In this document: piece by piece, positions 8,870 to 18,318 of the stretch | How positions within the stretch are numbered: the first letter of the stretch is position 1 | Layout: every line of letters begins with the position of its first letter | From: Sphingomonas sp. Mn802worker | GTDB taxonomy: Bacteria; Pseudomonadota; Alphaproteobacteria; Sphingomonadales; Sphingomonadaceae | Direction: 5' to 3' | NCBI RefSeq assembly: GCF_000382485.1 | Contig: NZ_AORY01000004.1 | Location: 1-64,000 of the forward strand | Length of the DNA stretch: 64,000 bases | Position numbers and translations under genes: made by a program | The notes under the pieces: model-generated | Told to the model about the DNA's origin: nothing | Databases searched by the model: none | Seen by the model: only the letters and a program-made list of their open reading frames with translations

Positions 8870-9769
8870 TCAAGCGTTGTGCTGATACCCAAGCTGCGGC
8901 GGCAGTGGCACGGGCATGCCCCCCTGCGTCAGCATCACGCCGCAGCCGCCCGCGAACGCGCCGATGCGCGTGGCAGGGACCGGCGGGGTCCAGCCGTCGG
9001 GCGCAGCGAACAGCAGCTCGTAATCGTCCCCAGCCGTCGCAGCGGCGAGCGGGGTCAGTTCGTACCGGCGCGCAGGCGCGGACAGCGGCACCGCGGCGAG
9101 ATCGATCGTGACGCTGAGCCCGCTCGCCTCCGCCATCCGTGCCGCATCGATCAGCAGCCCGTCGGACACGTCCATCATCGCGTGCACGTGCGGCGCGAGC
9201 GCACGACCCTCATGAAGCCGCGGCGTCGGCCGGCGATAGCGCGCGAGCAGATACGCCTCGTCGTCGTCCCGCGCGCGTCCGCTGCGCGCGATCGCCAACC
9301 CCGCTCCGGCATCGCCGATCGCACCGGTGACCCATAGAGCGTCGCCCTCGCGCGCACCGGTACGAGACGGTGCCGCAGCATCGGCGCCGAACGCGGTCAG
9401 TGTCAGCACGCGCGCCGCGCCCGGCGGCAGCGACACGGTATCGCCGCCGATCAACCGCGTGCCGAAATGTGGCAGCGCGGCGGAAAGCCCGTCGAGAAAC
9501 GCGCCGTCCCACGCCGCGCCCGACAGCGGATAGTTGAGCAACACCCCCTCCACCAACGCGCCCTTGGCGGCGAGATCGGACAGGTTGGTCGCGAGCAGCC
9601 GCCATGCGACATCCTCCGCCGGATCGCCGGGGAGGAAGTGCACGCCCTCGACCATCGTGTCGGTGGTGACCACCAGTCCCGCGAGCGTCGCGATGTCGTC
9701 GCTCAGGCCACGCGCACCGGCATGCAGCGGCAGGGTGCGCAAACGGTCGATGAAGCGACGCTCGTCCAC
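8870..9769 (-). CDS. thiL: Thiamine-monophosphate kinase
   Basis: ThiL phosphorylates thiamine monophosphate to the cofactor thiamine diphosphate using ATP. Visible motifs are GLSDDIATL near residue 20, TTDTMVEGVHF, and LIGGDTVS with metal-binding Asp residues. MMDVSDGLLIDAARMAE and AGDDYELLFAAPDGW follow in the C-terminal half. GTG 9769 was chosen because a GAGGAAAA motif lies about ten bases upstream and conserved sequence begins directly at DERRFIDRL. The alternative at 9802 would extend into the antiporter gene. The resulting 299 residues fit the family, and only four bases separate it from the antiporter stop. Confidence 0.93.
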   Translation of the reverse strand: MDERRFIDRLRTLPLHAGARGLSDDIATLAGLVVTTDTMVEGVHFLPGDPAEDVAWRLLATNLSDLAAKGALVEGVLLNYPLSGAAWDGAFLDGLSAALPHFGTRLIGGDTVSLPPGAARVLTLTAFGADAAAPSRTGAREGDALWVTGAIGDAGAGLAIARSGRARDDDEAYLLARYRRPTPRLHEGRALAPHVHAMMDVSDGLLIDAARMAEASGLSVTIDLAAVPLSAPARRYELTPLAAATAGDDYELLFAAPDGWTPPVPATRIGAFAGGCGVMLTQGGMPVPLPPQLGYQHNA

Positions 9770-9773
9770 GCGC

Positions 9774-11312
9774 TCAATTTTCCTCGATGTGGCGATCCTC
9801 ATCGCCGGCCACGGTCAACTGACGCCAATCGAGCGCTTCCTGGAGCAGCAGATAGGTGTCGCTGCTGATCGACTGGTCACCGCGCAAAACCTCCAATCGC
9901 TTCCGCTGCGCCAGCACCGCGGCGGTGGCGAGGCCGTGGCGACGGTTGAGCGTGTCGGGATCCTTGCCCGACACGCCGTCGCGCAAATCCTCATATTCAC
10001 GGCGCAACTGCTCGGCCGCTTCGCCTTGTTCACCGTCGAGCCGCGCGAGCGCTGCCTCCGCCAGGTCGACCCGCGCACGGTCGACCTCGTCACGCGCCTC
10101 CTGCGCGCGGCCGATCCCCAGCCGTCGGATCAGCGGGTTCAACGTCGCCCCCTGGATCACCACCGTTGCCAGCACCACCGCGAACGCGGCGAGCACCACC
10201 GTGTCGCGCTGCGGGAAGCTGGCGGGCAGCGCAAAGGCGGTGGCAAGCGTCACCAGCCCGCGCATCCCCGACCAGCCGAGCAGGAACGTCTCCGCCGGGG
10301 TGATCGGCGTCATCTGCCGTCCGTCGCGCATGCGCCACATCACGACTGCACGGTAACCGAATGCGATCAGTAGCCGTGTCGCGACCACGCCCAGCACCAC
10401 CCACAAGGCGAGCCAGCCGGCATTGACCAGCTCCGCGCCCGTCATCGCCGACACGATGATGCGTGCCTGCTCGCCCATCAGCAGGAACGCGAAGACGTTT
10501 AACAGGAACACGACCGTGGTCCACACTGCGTAGGAGTGGACGCGCATCCGCGGCGAGCTGCCGCCGCCCGGCTTGGCCGCGATCGTCATCGCGCTCGCCA
10601 CCACCGCCAGCACCGCCGACAGGTGCAGATGCTCGGCGATGATCCAGGTGGCGAACGCATGCAGGAACTGCAGCAGCGTGCCGCCGACCGTGTTCTCCAC
10701 ATGCGGCTGCAATCGGCGGACCAGCAGTCCGTATGCGATGCCGAACAGGAGGCCGCCGGGTGCCGCCAGCGCAAAACGCGCGCCTGTGCTCCAGTCGAAC
10801 GTGCCGCTCATCTGCGCGGCGAGGGCGGCATTGAACAGCAGCAGCGCGGTCGCGTCGTTGAACAGGCTCTCGCCCTTCAGCACCGCCTCGACCCGCTTGG
10901 CGACGGGCAGGTTGGTCAGCACCGCAGTCGCCGCGGCTGCGTCCGGCGGCGCGACGATCGCGCCCAGCGTGATGGCGGCGGCGATCGGCAGGCCGACCGT
11001 ATACCAGCCGATCCACGCGACGAGGCCCGCGGTCACGAGCACCGCCAGCACTGCATAGACGAACAACGGCAACATCAGCCGCCGTGCGGCGCCGACCGGA
11101 AAGTCGAACGCCGCGTCGACCAGGATCGGCGCGATGAACAGCGCGAGGGCGGTTGCCGGATCGATCGACAGCACCGGCGCGCCGGGGATTGCCGCGACCG
11201 CAACGCCCGCCGCCGCCATCACGGTCGGATAGGGGAGCGAGAAGCGGCGCGCGATCTGCAGCATCGCCACCGCGGCGATCATCAGCGCAAGCAGGCTTTC
11301 AAAGAACGTCAC
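9774..11312 (-). CDS. CPA1-family Na+/H+ antiporter
   Basis: The 512-residue protein has about 12 hydrophobic segments over the first 400 residues. Typical CPA1 signatures are APILVDAAFDFP, a GAIVAPPDAAAA loop and KGESLFNDATALLLF, where the ND pair is the ion-binding site. A charged, helical cytoplasmic tail of about 110 residues (DEVDRARVDLAEAALARLDG) follows, as in NhaP/YjcE-type transporters. It should exchange Na+ or K+ for H+ at the inner membrane. ThiL follows four bases downstream. Ion preference cannot be read from sequence. Confidence 0.88.
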   Translation of the reverse strand: MTFFESLLALMIAAVAMLQIARRFSLPYPTVMAAAGVAVAAIPGAPVLSIDPATALALFIAPILVDAAFDFPVGAARRLMLPLFVYAVLAVLVTAGLVAWIGWYTVGLPIAAAITLGAIVAPPDAAAATAVLTNLPVAKRVEAVLKGESLFNDATALLLFNAALAAQMSGTFDWSTGARFALAAPGGLLFGIAYGLLVRRLQPHVENTVGGTLLQFLHAFATWIIAEHLHLSAVLAVVASAMTIAAKPGGGSSPRMRVHSYAVWTTVVFLLNVFAFLLMGEQARIIVSAMTGAELVNAGWLALWVVLGVVATRLLIAFGYRAVVMWRMRDGRQMTPITPAETFLLGWSGMRGLVTLATAFALPASFPQRDTVVLAAFAVVLATVVIQGATLNPLIRRLGIGRAQEARDEVDRARVDLAEAALARLDGEQGEAAEQLRREYEDLRDGVSGKDPDTLNRRHGLATAAVLAQRKRLEVLRGDQSISSDTYLLLQEALDWRQLTVAGDEDRHIEEN

Positions 11313-11369
11313 AGGCCGACGGTAGCGGCTGCCGGCGCGTTGTCACGCACCTGGATCAAGCGGGAGGGT

Positions 11370-11549
11370 TCAGTCCGGATCGCGGCGTGCGCCGTCCAGC
11401 GTGGCGTCGATCCGGTTGCGGACGGCGGCGTCGCGCTGCTTCTCGGCCTTGGTACGTCCGAAGGCAGCGCGGTTGGTGGCGGCGGTCGCGTGTGCCTCGC
11501 CGCGTGCCTTTGCCTTGCGCGCGAGGCGCAGGTTGACGATCACGCCCAC
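11370..11549 (-). CDS. DUF4169 family small basic protein
   Basis: A 59-residue frame starts at GTG 11549, two bases after the nusB stop. It reads VNLRLARKAKARGEAHATAA then NRAAFGRTKAEKQRDAAVRN. The NLRxARK start and the NRxxFGRTKAEK block are the DUF4169 pattern found as short proteins in alphaproteobacteria; function is unknown. It is strongly helical and basic. Coupling to nusB supports co-expression. The start could also be the GTG two codons further in. Confidence 0.75.
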   Translation of the reverse strand: MGVIVNLRLARKAKARGEAHATAATNRAAFGRTKAEKQRDAAVRNRIDATLDGARRDPD

Positions 11550-11551
11550 CG

Positions 11552-12043
11552 TCAGTCGCCGGCGGGTTGCTGCACCGGCGCGACGCTTGCTCCGCGTACA
11601 TCCTTTGCCACCGCGTCGAGGATGCCGTTGACGAAGCCCTTCTCGCGCCGTTCGTAGAAGGCGTCGGCGACGTCGACATATTCGCTGATAGCGGCGCCGA
11701 CGGGCACGTCGTTGCGCGCAAGCAATTCATAGGTGCCGACGCGCAGGATCGCCTTCATCGGCTTGTCTAGCCGGTCGAAGCTCCACCCCGACGACAGCCG
11801 CGCCGCGATCAGCCGGTCGACCTCGGCGAGCCGCGCTTCGGTGCCCGACACCAGATCGTCGAAGAAGGCGATGTCGGCGTCGGCATATTCGACATCCTCG
11901 ATCGTCGCGCCCAGGCGATGGTGATGGAATTCGGTCAGCAGTTGCGGGATCTTGATCCCCTCCATCTCGTGCTGGTACATCGCCTGAACGGCGGCGAGGC
12001 GGGCGGCGGCGCGGGCGCGCGAACGGGCAGCGGTGCGGGACAT
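11552..12043 (-). CDS. nusB: Transcription antitermination factor NusB
   Basis: NusB binds boxA RNA with NusE (ribosomal protein S10) and supports antitermination in rRNA operons. The 163-residue product contains ARLAAVQAMYQHEMEG and FDDLVSGTEAR. RLDKPMKAILRVGTYELLAR and VPVGAAISEYVDVADAF follow, all family hallmarks. ATG 12043 is preferred over an upstream frame start at 12091, because homology begins at [21 protein letters not shown] few extra residues (VAPVQQPAGD) follow the conserved core. DUF4169 follows immediately. Confidence 0.94.
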   Translation of the reverse strand: MSRTAARSRARAAARLAAVQAMYQHEMEGIKIPQLLTEFHHHRLGATIEDVEYADADIAFFDDLVSGTEARLAEVDRLIAARLSSGWSFDRLDKPMKAILRVGTYELLARNDVPVGAAISEYVDVADAFYERREKGFVNGILDAVAKDVRGASVAPVQQPAGD

Positions 12044-12195
12044 AAGGGCGGCGATGTAGTCGCGCCGGCGGCGTTCGTCACCCCTGGTCATCGCCGCTCG
12101 GTCGCTGAGGGCAATCTAGCGCGAAAAACCTTTAACGCGTGCAACGACTTGGTTGGCCACGCGCTTCAGTCTCCAACACTTATTGGAGAATAATC

Positions 12196-12714
12196 ATGGG
12201 CCTGTTCCGCAAGGACATCAAAACCTTCGACGACCTGTTCCTGCACCAGTTGCAGGATGTCTACTATGCCGAGAACCAGATCACCAAGGCGTTGCCAAAG
12301 ATGATCGAGAAGGCGAGCGACGCGGGGTTGAAGGCGGGCTTCGAGCAGCATCTGAGCGAGACGCGCGGGCAGATCGACCGGCTCGACCGCATCTTCGGCC
12401 TGATGGGCGAGAAGGCGACGGGTGTCACCTGCCCAGCGATCGACGGCATCATCAAGGAAGCGAACGAGGTCGCGGGCGAGATCGCCGACAAGGCGGTGCT
12501 GGACGCCGCGCTGATCGCGGCGGCGCAGGCGGTCGAGCATTACGAGATAGCGCGCTATGGCACGCTGATCGCCTGGGCCGAGCAGATGGGTCGCGGCGAG
12601 ATCGCCTCGATCCTCAAGGAGACGCTGGCGGAGGAATATGCCATCGACGACAAGCTGACCGCGATGGCAACGGGCAAGGCCAACCGCGCAGCCGAGATGG
12701 CGTCGGCGGGATAG
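12196..12714 (+). CDS. Ferritin-like domain protein, YciE/YciF (DUF892) family
   Basis: The 172-residue helical protein begins MGLFRKDIKTFDDLF and contains LQDVYYAENQITKALPKMIE, the DUF892 signature with Glu ligands of a four-helix ferritin-like bundle. Further Glu/His positions appear in QHLSETRGQIDRL, AVEHYEIARYG and ETLAEEYAIDDKL. Family members in enterobacteria are stress-induced, and a metal-binding role is inferred. The start ATG 12196 has GGAG ten bases upstream. It is divergent from nusB with about 150 bp between them, and a strong hairpin follows the stop. Confidence 0.88.
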   Translation: MGLFRKDIKTFDDLFLHQLQDVYYAENQITKALPKMIEKASDAGLKAGFEQHLSETRGQIDRLDRIFGLMGEKATGVTCPAIDGIIKEANEVAGEIADKAVLDAALIAAAQAVEHYEIARYGTLIAWAEQMGRGEIASILKETLAEEYAIDDKLTAMATGKANRAAEMASAG

Positions 12715-12725
12715 ACGAAATACCT

Positions 12726-12756
12726 TCGTCGCCCCGGATCGGCTCCGGGGCGACGA
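12726..12756. terminator. Hairpin between convergent genes, probable bidirectional terminator
   Basis: A perfect 13-bp inverted repeat, TCGTCGCCCCGGA and TCCGGGGCGACGA, is separated by a 5-base loop (TCGGC). It lies 12 bases after the ferritin-like gene and just before the hisD stop, read from the other side. There is no U-tract, so termination efficiency is uncertain. Confidence 0.7.
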
Positions 12757-12760
12757 TCAG

Positions 12761-14056
12761 TTAGCGGTTGGTCCTGATCCTGAGCGCCACTGACTTGGCG
12801 TGCGCGGGCAGCCCTTCCGCCTTCGCCAGCGCGATCGTCGCGGGCCCGAGTTCGTTGAGCGCGGTCTCGTCGAGTTGCAGGAAGCTTGTCCGCTTCATGA
12901 AGTCGGTGACGCCGAGTCCGCTCGCGAAGCGCGCGCGACGTCCCGTTGGCAGCACGTGGTTCGGCCCCGCGACATAATCGCCGATCGCCTCGGGCGTGTG
13001 CCGGCCCAGGAACGCGCTGCCGGCATGGCGCAGGCGATCGAACAGCGCGCGCGGATCGTCACAGGCGAACTCGACATGCTCGGGTGCCAGCCGGTCGACC
13101 AGCGGGATCGCATCGGCAAGTGTCGGCACCACGATCACTGCGCCATTGTCTTCCCATGCGATGCGCGCGGTGGCGGCGGTGGGCAGATCGGCAAGCTGGC
13201 GCTCAACGGCTTCCCTGACAGCGTGAGCGAAGGCGGCATCGTCGGTCAGCAGAATCGACTGCGTCGTAACATCGTGCTCGGCCTGGCTGAGCAGGTCGGC
13301 GGCGATCCAGTCGGGATCGTTCTGCGCGTCGGCGACGACGACGATCTCGCTCGGTCCCGCGACCATGTCGATCCCGACCACGCCGTAGACCTGCCGCTTC
13401 GCCTCCGCGACCCAGGCGTTGCCCGGCCCCGTCACGACATCGACGCGCGCGATGCGGTCCGTACCATAGGCGAGCGCCGCGATCGCCTGCGCGCCGCCGA
13501 TGCGCCAGACCTCGTCCGCGCCGACCAGATGCGCCGCCGCGAGCACGAGCGGGTTGATCGCGCCTTCGGGCGTCGGCGTGACGACAACCAGCCGCTCGAC
13601 CCCCGCAACGCGCGCAGGGATAGCGTTCATCAGCAGCGTCGATGGATAGGCCGCGCGTCCGCCCGGCACGTAGATGCCGGCCGCATCGACCGCGCGCCAG
13701 CGTGCGCCGAGCCGCACGCCCGCCGCGTCGGTGAAGTCGGTGTCCACGGGTCGCTGTTTCTTGTGATAGGCGCGGATGCGCGTGGCGGCGAGTTCGAGCG
13801 CGGCGCGCAGTTCGGGCTCCAGCGCGTCGAACGCCGCGGCGCAGTCGGCTGCGTCGATGCGCCAGCCGGTCTCGTTCAGGTCGTGGCGGTCGAGCTTCTG
13901 CGTAAAGGCGTGCAGCGCGGCGTCGCCGTCGTCGCGTACCGCGCGGATGATCGTCGACACGTCGCGTGCGACATCGACCGAGGTCTCGCGGCGATCATCG
14001 ACCAGCGCGTCGAACGCGGCGGCGAAGGTCGCGTCGCTGACGTCGAGCCGGATCAC
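12761..14056 (-). CDS. hisD: Histidinol dehydrogenase
   Basis: HisD makes the last two oxidations of histidine synthesis (histidinol to histidine, NAD-dependent, zinc). The 431 residues carry [17 protein letters not shown], the [16 protein letters not shown] region, and [30 protein letters not shown] and [12 protein letters not shown] follow, and the C-terminal half has [17 protein letters not shown] with a zinc-ligand His. GTG 14056 overlaps the hisG stop by four bases (GTGA), which fixes the start and couples translation. Only hisG and hisD of the pathway are here. Confidence 0.96.
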   Translation of the reverse strand: MIRLDVSDATFAAAFDALVDDRRETSVDVARDVSTIIRAVRDDGDAALHAFTQKLDRHDLNETGWRIDAADCAAAFDALEPELRAALELAATRIRAYHKKQRPVDTDFTDAAGVRLGARWRAVDAAGIYVPGGRAAYPSTLLMNAIPARVAGVERLVVVTPTPEGAINPLVLAAAHLVGADEVWRIGGAQAIAALAYGTDRIARVDVVTGPGNAWVAEAKRQVYGVVGIDMVAGPSEIVVVADAQNDPDWIAADLLSQAEHDVTTQSILLTDDAAFAHAVREAVERQLADLPTAATARIAWEDNGAVIVVPTLADAIPLVDRLAPEHVEFACDDPRALFDRLRHAGSAFLGRHTPEAIGDYVAGPNHVLPTGRRARFASGLGVTDFMKRTSFLQLDETALNELGPATIALAKAEGLPAHAKSVALRIRTNR

Positions 14057-14745
14057 GCCGCCCGGTCCTGCGCCGTCGCCGCACGGCGGAACGCCTCCAC
14101 CAGCGGAAAGACATGCGCGCGAGTCTTCATCGCGGCGCGGTTGACCACAAGCCGCGCCGACACGTCCATGATCGGCTCGACCTCGACCAGCCCGTTCTCC
14201 TTCAATGTCCGGCCCGAAGAGACGAGATCGACGATCCGCGGCGCGAGGCCCAGCAGCGGGGCGAGCTCCATCGCGCCGTTCAGCTTGATGCACTCCGCCT
14301 GGACGCCGCGGCGCGCGAAATGCTGTGCGGTCAGATACGGGTATTTGGTTGCGACGCGCACATGGCTCCACCCGCGCGGATCGTCATGGGCGGCAAGGTC
14401 CGCCGGCTCGGCGACCGACAACCGGCAGTGCCCGATGCCGAGGTCGACCGGCGCGTAAAGCTCGGGATAGTCGAACTCCGCTAGTACGTCCGATCCGACG
14501 ATCCCCACCTGCGCCGCACCGTGCGCAACAAAGGTCGCGACATCGAACGCACGCACACGGATCAGCGCAATGCGCGGGTCCTGCGTTGCAAACCGCAGCG
14601 CGCGGCTGTTCTCGTCGGAGAAGGCAGGCTCCGGCACGACCCCGGCACGCGCGAGGAGCGGCAACGCCTCGGCGAGGATACGGCCTTTCGGCACCGCGAT
14701 GACGGTCACGTCCTGCTGGTCGGCTGGCGATTGATCGGCTGGCAT
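14053..14745 (-). CDS. hisG: ATP phosphoribosyltransferase, short form
   Basis: HisG condenses ATP with PRPP in the first step of histidine synthesis. The 230-residue length, without the C-terminal regulatory domain, marks the short form that needs the HisZ partner for activity and feedback control. Visible motifs include [17 protein letters not shown] and [30 protein letters not shown] and [14 protein letters not shown] with the PRPP loop follow. No hisZ is in the window. The gene is divergent from the DUF2332 gene, with 59 bp between the starts. Confidence 0.94.
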   Translation of the reverse strand: MPADQSPADQQDVTVIAVPKGRILAEALPLLARAGVVPEPAFSDENSRALRFATQDPRIALIRVRAFDVATFVAHGAAQVGIVGSDVLAEFDYPELYAPVDLGIGHCRLSVAEPADLAAHDDPRGWSHVRVATKYPYLTAQHFARRGVQAECIKLNGAMELAPLLGLAPRIVDLVSSGRTLKENGLVEVEPIMDVSARLVVNRAAMKTRAHVFPLVEAFRRAATAQDRAA

Positions 14746-14804
14746 GCGCGGGCTTTACGGGGGCGACGAAAGGCGCGCAATGACGCGCAACGAGGAGGCA
14801 GGCG

Positions 14805-15905
14805 ATGGCGGGCGAGAACGAGAACCGCGCGGCGTTCGAGGTGCAAGCGGGTTACTGCGATGCGATGGATGCGCCGGTGACCGCGCGTGTGTCGCGCGCG
14901 CTCGGCCGCGTGCTGATGCGCGACACAAGGGTCGGGTGCCGCGTGCTCGACTGGGCGGGCGAGCCGGTTGCCGATGCGCTGGTGCTGCGACTGGTCGGCG
15001 GGTTGCACGCGCTGCACCGCTCGGGCGGCGACGACGACGTGTCGCGCGTGTTCTCGGGCGAGGTCGGCGACGCGGCGCGCGTCGACCGGCTGCTCGCCGG
15101 CGTCGTGGCACGAAATGACGAGACGCTGCTGCCGTGGCTCGACGGCCCGCCGCAGACCAACGAGGCGGCGCGCTCGGCCGGGTTGATGACGGGTCTGCTG
15201 CACGTCGCAGGGCGCTTCGGCCTATGCATCGAGGTGCTGGAGATCGGATCGAGCGCGGGGCTCAATCTGCTGATTGGACGGATGGCGTTCGATCTGGGCG
15301 GTGTGCGCGTCGGTCCGGCGGGGTCGCCGTTGCTGATCGCCCCCGAGTGGCGCGGGGCACCGCCACCCGCGGTTGAGGTCACGGTCACGCAGGCGCGCGG
15401 CGTCGATATCGCGCCCGTCGACGTCGCCGACCCTGAAGCGGCGGCGCGGTTGCAGGGCTATGTCTGGGTCGACGCGGGCGAGCGGCAGGCACGGCTCGAC
15501 ACCGCGATCGCGATGGTGCGCGCACAACCGGTCGATCTGATGCGAGGCGACGCCGCCGACTGGGTCGAGGCACGGTTGGCCGAGCCTCAACCGGCCGGCG
15601 TCACGCGCGTGCTGATGCACTCGGTCGTGTGGCAATATGTGTCGCCCGAAGGCCGCGCGCGCATCCGCGCGGCGATGGCCGCTGCAGGCGCGCGGGCGAC
15701 CGCGGAGCGGCCGGTCGCCTGGGTGATGATGGAGCCGAACCGCGACCTGCACCGCCACGAGGTGCGGGTTCAATGCTGGCCGGGCGAGCAGCCGATGGCC
15801 CTGGTCGCGCTCACCCACGCGCACGGCGCCTGGGTCGAGGGGCTGACACCGCCGTATGAAACGCGCGACTATGTGATGCGGCGCGGCGCGTACGAGCGCG
15901 ACTGA
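14805..15905 (+). CDS. DUF2332 family protein
   Basis: This 366-residue soluble protein has the DUF2332 layout: an N-terminal helical part, VLEIGSSAGLNLLIGR near residue 145 (glycine-rich, like a methyltransferase motif I), and FDLGGVRVGP. VLMHSVVWQYVSPEGR and WVMMEPNRDLHRHEVRV follow towards the C-terminus. The function of the family is not established. The EIGSSAG motif hints at a Rossmann-type nucleotide or SAM site, which is inference. ATG 14805 has GAGGAGG about 8-14 bases upstream. It shares a short divergent promoter region with hisG. Confidence 0.85.
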   Translation: MAGENENRAAFEVQAGYCDAMDAPVTARVSRALGRVLMRDTRVGCRVLDWAGEPVADALVLRLVGGLHALHRSGGDDDVSRVFSGEVGDAARVDRLLAGVVARNDETLLPWLDGPPQTNEAARSAGLMTGLLHVAGRFGLCIEVLEIGSSAGLNLLIGRMAFDLGGVRVGPAGSPLLIAPEWRGAPPPAVEVTVTQARGVDIAPVDVADPEAAARLQGYVWVDAGERQARLDTAIAMVRAQPVDLMRGDAADWVEARLAEPQPAGVTRVLMHSVVWQYVSPEGRARIRAAMAAAGARATAERPVAWVMMEPNRDLHRHEVRVQCWPGEQPMALVALTHAHGAWVEGLTPPYETRDYVMRRGAYERD

Positions 15906-15925
15906 CGCCGCCTCGCTGGTTCCGA

Positions 15926-16852
15926 TCAGCGTGGCCGTTCGTGCAGCGCCTGCGTCGCCGGTCCGATCGCGGCCGCGCGCGCGACCATGCTCGCCGCCAT
16001 GAAGGTCGTATCCTGCGCCATGAACCGCCGCGGCGTGGTGCCGAGAAACGTGTTGGCGTCGCGCAGGAAGTGCGACGCGTCGTAATAGCTGCTGTCGATC
16101 AGATCAAAGGCCGTCGTCTCGCCCGCGCCGAGCAGCTTGACGAGGGAGCGCAGAAAACGGGCGCGTCGCAGCAGCAGCTTGGGCGGCATGCCGAACGCGT
16201 GCGTCGCGATCCGCCGCAGCGTGGTGGTGGGCAGCGACAGTCGCTCGGCCGCGTCGGCGATCTCGATCACGCCGTCCTCCAGCATCAGCGTGGTGAAACG
16301 GCGGATCGCATCCTCGTGCGGATGGCGGTGCGTGAACAGCGGCAAGAGGATCGCGTCGACGGTCGGGGCGATCTGCGTTTCATCGGTGAGCGCCTCCAAC
16401 TCGCCCAGCAACCGCCGCACGAGGGCGGGGGCGAGCACCTGATCGAGCGGCACGACGCGGTTGAGGAAGGTGGACGCCGGCTGCGGGAACATCCGCACCC
16501 AGCCGAGCGCGGTCAGCCCGATGCCGACCTGAACGCCGCCGCTCGTCGTGGCGCGGAACGCGCTGCCGGTCGCACCGTACAGACTGACCGGTGCAGGTGT
16601 GAAGCGATGGTTGCGGATCGCGATCCCGACCGGCCCGGCGTCCAACAGCACGCAGATCATCGGTGGCGCGGGCAGGAACCAGTTGACCAGCTCGAAACGA
16701 TTGCGATCGCCATAGCTGGCATAGCCGCTGACTAACTCATGCAGGTCGGCGGCGGGCAGGTCGTAGCGGACGGAAAACCCAGGCGGCATTGCGAACACCG
16801 ATGCCGGCACGCCGGGGCGGTTGGTACCGCCGCGCAGGTCTTCCGCTCTCAT
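15926..16852 (-). CDS. AraC-family transcriptional regulator
   Basis: The protein has about 308 residues. The N-terminal two-thirds are an unassigned sensor-like domain (FSVRYDLPAADLHELVSGYA). The C-terminal third is an AraC-type double helix-turn-helix: AERLSLPTTTLRRIATHAFG then YYDASHFLRDANTFLGTTPR, ending with an arm of about 30 residues. The second helix-turn-helix is the better conserved, with the FLRDANTFLGTTPRRF block. ATG 16852 has GAGGGTGG upstream. GTG 16882 would add ten residues. Its target is unknown; pirin lies about 100 bp away on the same strand. Confidence 0.8.
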   Translation of the reverse strand: MRAEDLRGGTNRPGVPASVFAMPPGFSVRYDLPAADLHELVSGYASYGDRNRFELVNWFLPAPPMICVLLDAGPVGIAIRNHRFTPAPVSLYGATGSAFRATTSGGVQVGIGLTALGWVRMFPQPASTFLNRVVPLDQVLAPALVRRLLGELEALTDETQIAPTVDAILLPLFTHRHPHEDAIRRFTTLMLEDGVIEIADAAERLSLPTTTLRRIATHAFGMPPKLLLRRARFLRSLVKLLGAGETTAFDLIDSSYYDASHFLRDANTFLGTTPRRFMAQDTTFMAASMVARAAAIGPATQALHERPR

Positions 16853-16951
16853 GCCACCCTCACACACAGGAGGCACACTCACACGATCAGCCCCTTATGC
16901 TTGCTGTGATCTTTACGATGACATGGATCAAGAGGCGCGCGCGACTTTACC

Positions 16952-17869
16952 TTACGGGTAGCTGACCGTTTTCGGGACTTCGGGAAGCGGGATCCGTTCC
17001 TTGTCTTCGCCCGGTACGGTCGCGAACTCACCCGCCTTCCATGCGCGGCGTGCCTCGCGGATACGGTCGCGCGACGACGAGACGAAATTCCACCACACAT
17101 GGCGCGGGGTCGAGAAGGCCGCGCCGCCCGCCAGCATCACGCGTCCGCCCGTCTCCGACCTGAGCGTCGCCTTCGTACCAGGGCGCAGCACGTAGAGCCG
17201 TTGCGGTTCCAGCGTCAGGCCGTCGAGCGTCGCCTGTCCGTGCGCGAGGTACACCGCTCGTTCGTCGGTTGAGTGGTCCATCGGTACGCTGCCGCCAGCG
17301 TCCAGCGTCACATCGGCGTAGATCGTGTCGGCATAGGTCGTTGTCGGCGCGCGTTCACCCCACAATGATCCCATGATGATGCGCGCCCTCGCACCGGCAT
17401 AGCCGATTTCGGGCAGCGCATTGGCGGCGACATGCTCGAACGCGGGATCGTGCTCCTCCAGGTGGTCGGGCAGCGCGAGCCAAGTCTGGATGCCGGCGAG
17501 TGCAGGCCCATCGGCGCGCACGTCCTGTGGAGAACGCTCCGAGTGGACGATCCCCGATCCTGCGGTCATCAGATTAACCGCGCCGGGCGTGATCCGCACG
17601 TCGCTGCCAAGCGAATCGCGGTGCTGGAATGCGCCGTCAAACAGATAGGTGACGGTGGAAAGCCCGATATGCGGATGTGGGCGCACGTCGACGCCGTCGC
17701 CGGGCGGCAGGTGCGCCGGGCCAATCTGGTCGAAGAACAGGAACGGGCCGATCATCGTCCGTTCCTTATGCGGCAGCGTGCGATAGACCTTGAACCCGCC
17801 CAGATCGTGCGTCGCGGGCGCGAGCGTCTGCAGGATCAGCGCGTCGCCATCATTTGGGGACGTAGACAT
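16952..17869 (-). CDS. Pirin family protein
   Basis: Pirins are bicupin proteins; some bacterial members have quercetin dioxygenase or metabolic regulatory activity. The 305 residues contain DQIGPAHLPPGDGVDVRPHP and HIGLSTVTYLFDGAFQHRDS, which provide the metal-binding His residues. The signature GSGIVHSERSP and the IQTWLALPDHLEEHDPAFEH block follow. The second cupin contains LAHGQATLDGL, and the tail ends with VWWNFVSSSRDRI. The ATG at 17869 overlaps the upstream Nudix gene by 20 bases, consistent with one transcript bolA-GST-Nudix-pirin. Confidence 0.9.
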   Translation of the reverse strand: MSTSPNDGDALILQTLAPATHDLGGFKVYRTLPHKERTMIGPFLFFDQIGPAHLPPGDGVDVRPHPHIGLSTVTYLFDGAFQHRDSLGSDVRITPGAVNLMTAGSGIVHSERSPQDVRADGPALAGIQTWLALPDHLEEHDPAFEHVAANALPEIGYAGARARIIMGSLWGERAPTTTYADTIYADVTLDAGGSVPMDHSTDERAVYLAHGQATLDGLTLEPQRLYVLRPGTKATLRSETGGRVMLAGGAAFSTPRHVWWNFVSSSRDRIREARRAWKAGEFATVPGEDKERIPLPEVPKTVSYP

Positions 17870-18308
17870 CGGTTTCCTCCAGCATCGTGAGCAGATCGGC
17901 CGGATAGATCACCTCGGGCCAGTCGGCGAGTTCGTCGCGCCCGAACCAGCGCGCCTCCATCATCAATTCGCGTTCCTGATCGGTCAGCGCCGCGCCCGAT
18001 ACGTCATGGGCATCGACATCGACGCGGAACCAGCGTTCGTCCGCGGTCACCTCGATGCGCTCGAACGTCAGGAAATCGACTTCGCGACGTGCGACCTGCG
18101 GACCGCAGTCGCGATCCAGTCCCGTTTCCTCCCACAGCTCGCGTCGCGCCGCCGCCTCGTAGCTCTCGCCCGGATCGACCGCGCCGCCGGGCGTGCACCA
18201 CAAGGGCGCGCGGTCGGCGGGCGCGAAGCGGAACAGCAGCACACGGTTACGCGCGTCGACCAGCAGGATGCGCGCGGCCGGACGCGGCACGCGGGCGGTC
18301 ACGCCCAT
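17850..18308 (-). CDS. Nudix hydrolase
   Basis: Nudix enzymes cleave nucleoside diphosphates linked to another moiety, using a divalent metal. The box is visible as GGAVDPGESYEAAARRELWE followed by ETGL (G-x5-E-x7-REUxEE-x-G-U). The rest forms a small alpha/beta fold of about 150 residues, RILLVDARNRVLLFRF at the start and EARWFGRDELADWP near the end. ATG 18308 is chosen because an AGTGAGG element lies about nine bases upstream. ATG 18329 would overlap the GST gene and has no ribosome-binding site. The substrate cannot be predicted. Confidence 0.88.
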   Translation of the reverse strand: MGVTARVPRPAARILLVDARNRVLLFRFAPADRAPLWCTPGGAVDPGESYEAAARRELWEETGLDRDCGPQVARREVDFLTFERIEVTADERWFRVDVDAHDVSGAALTDQERELMMEARWFGRDELADWPEVIYPADLLTMLEETDVYVPK

Positions 18309-18318
18309 CGTCGCTGCC

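Noticed and set aside
12800-14458. Long plus-strand open frame opposite hisD/hisG
   Set aside because: Antisense shadow; hisD and hisG on the minus strand carry all family motifs and an overlapping start.
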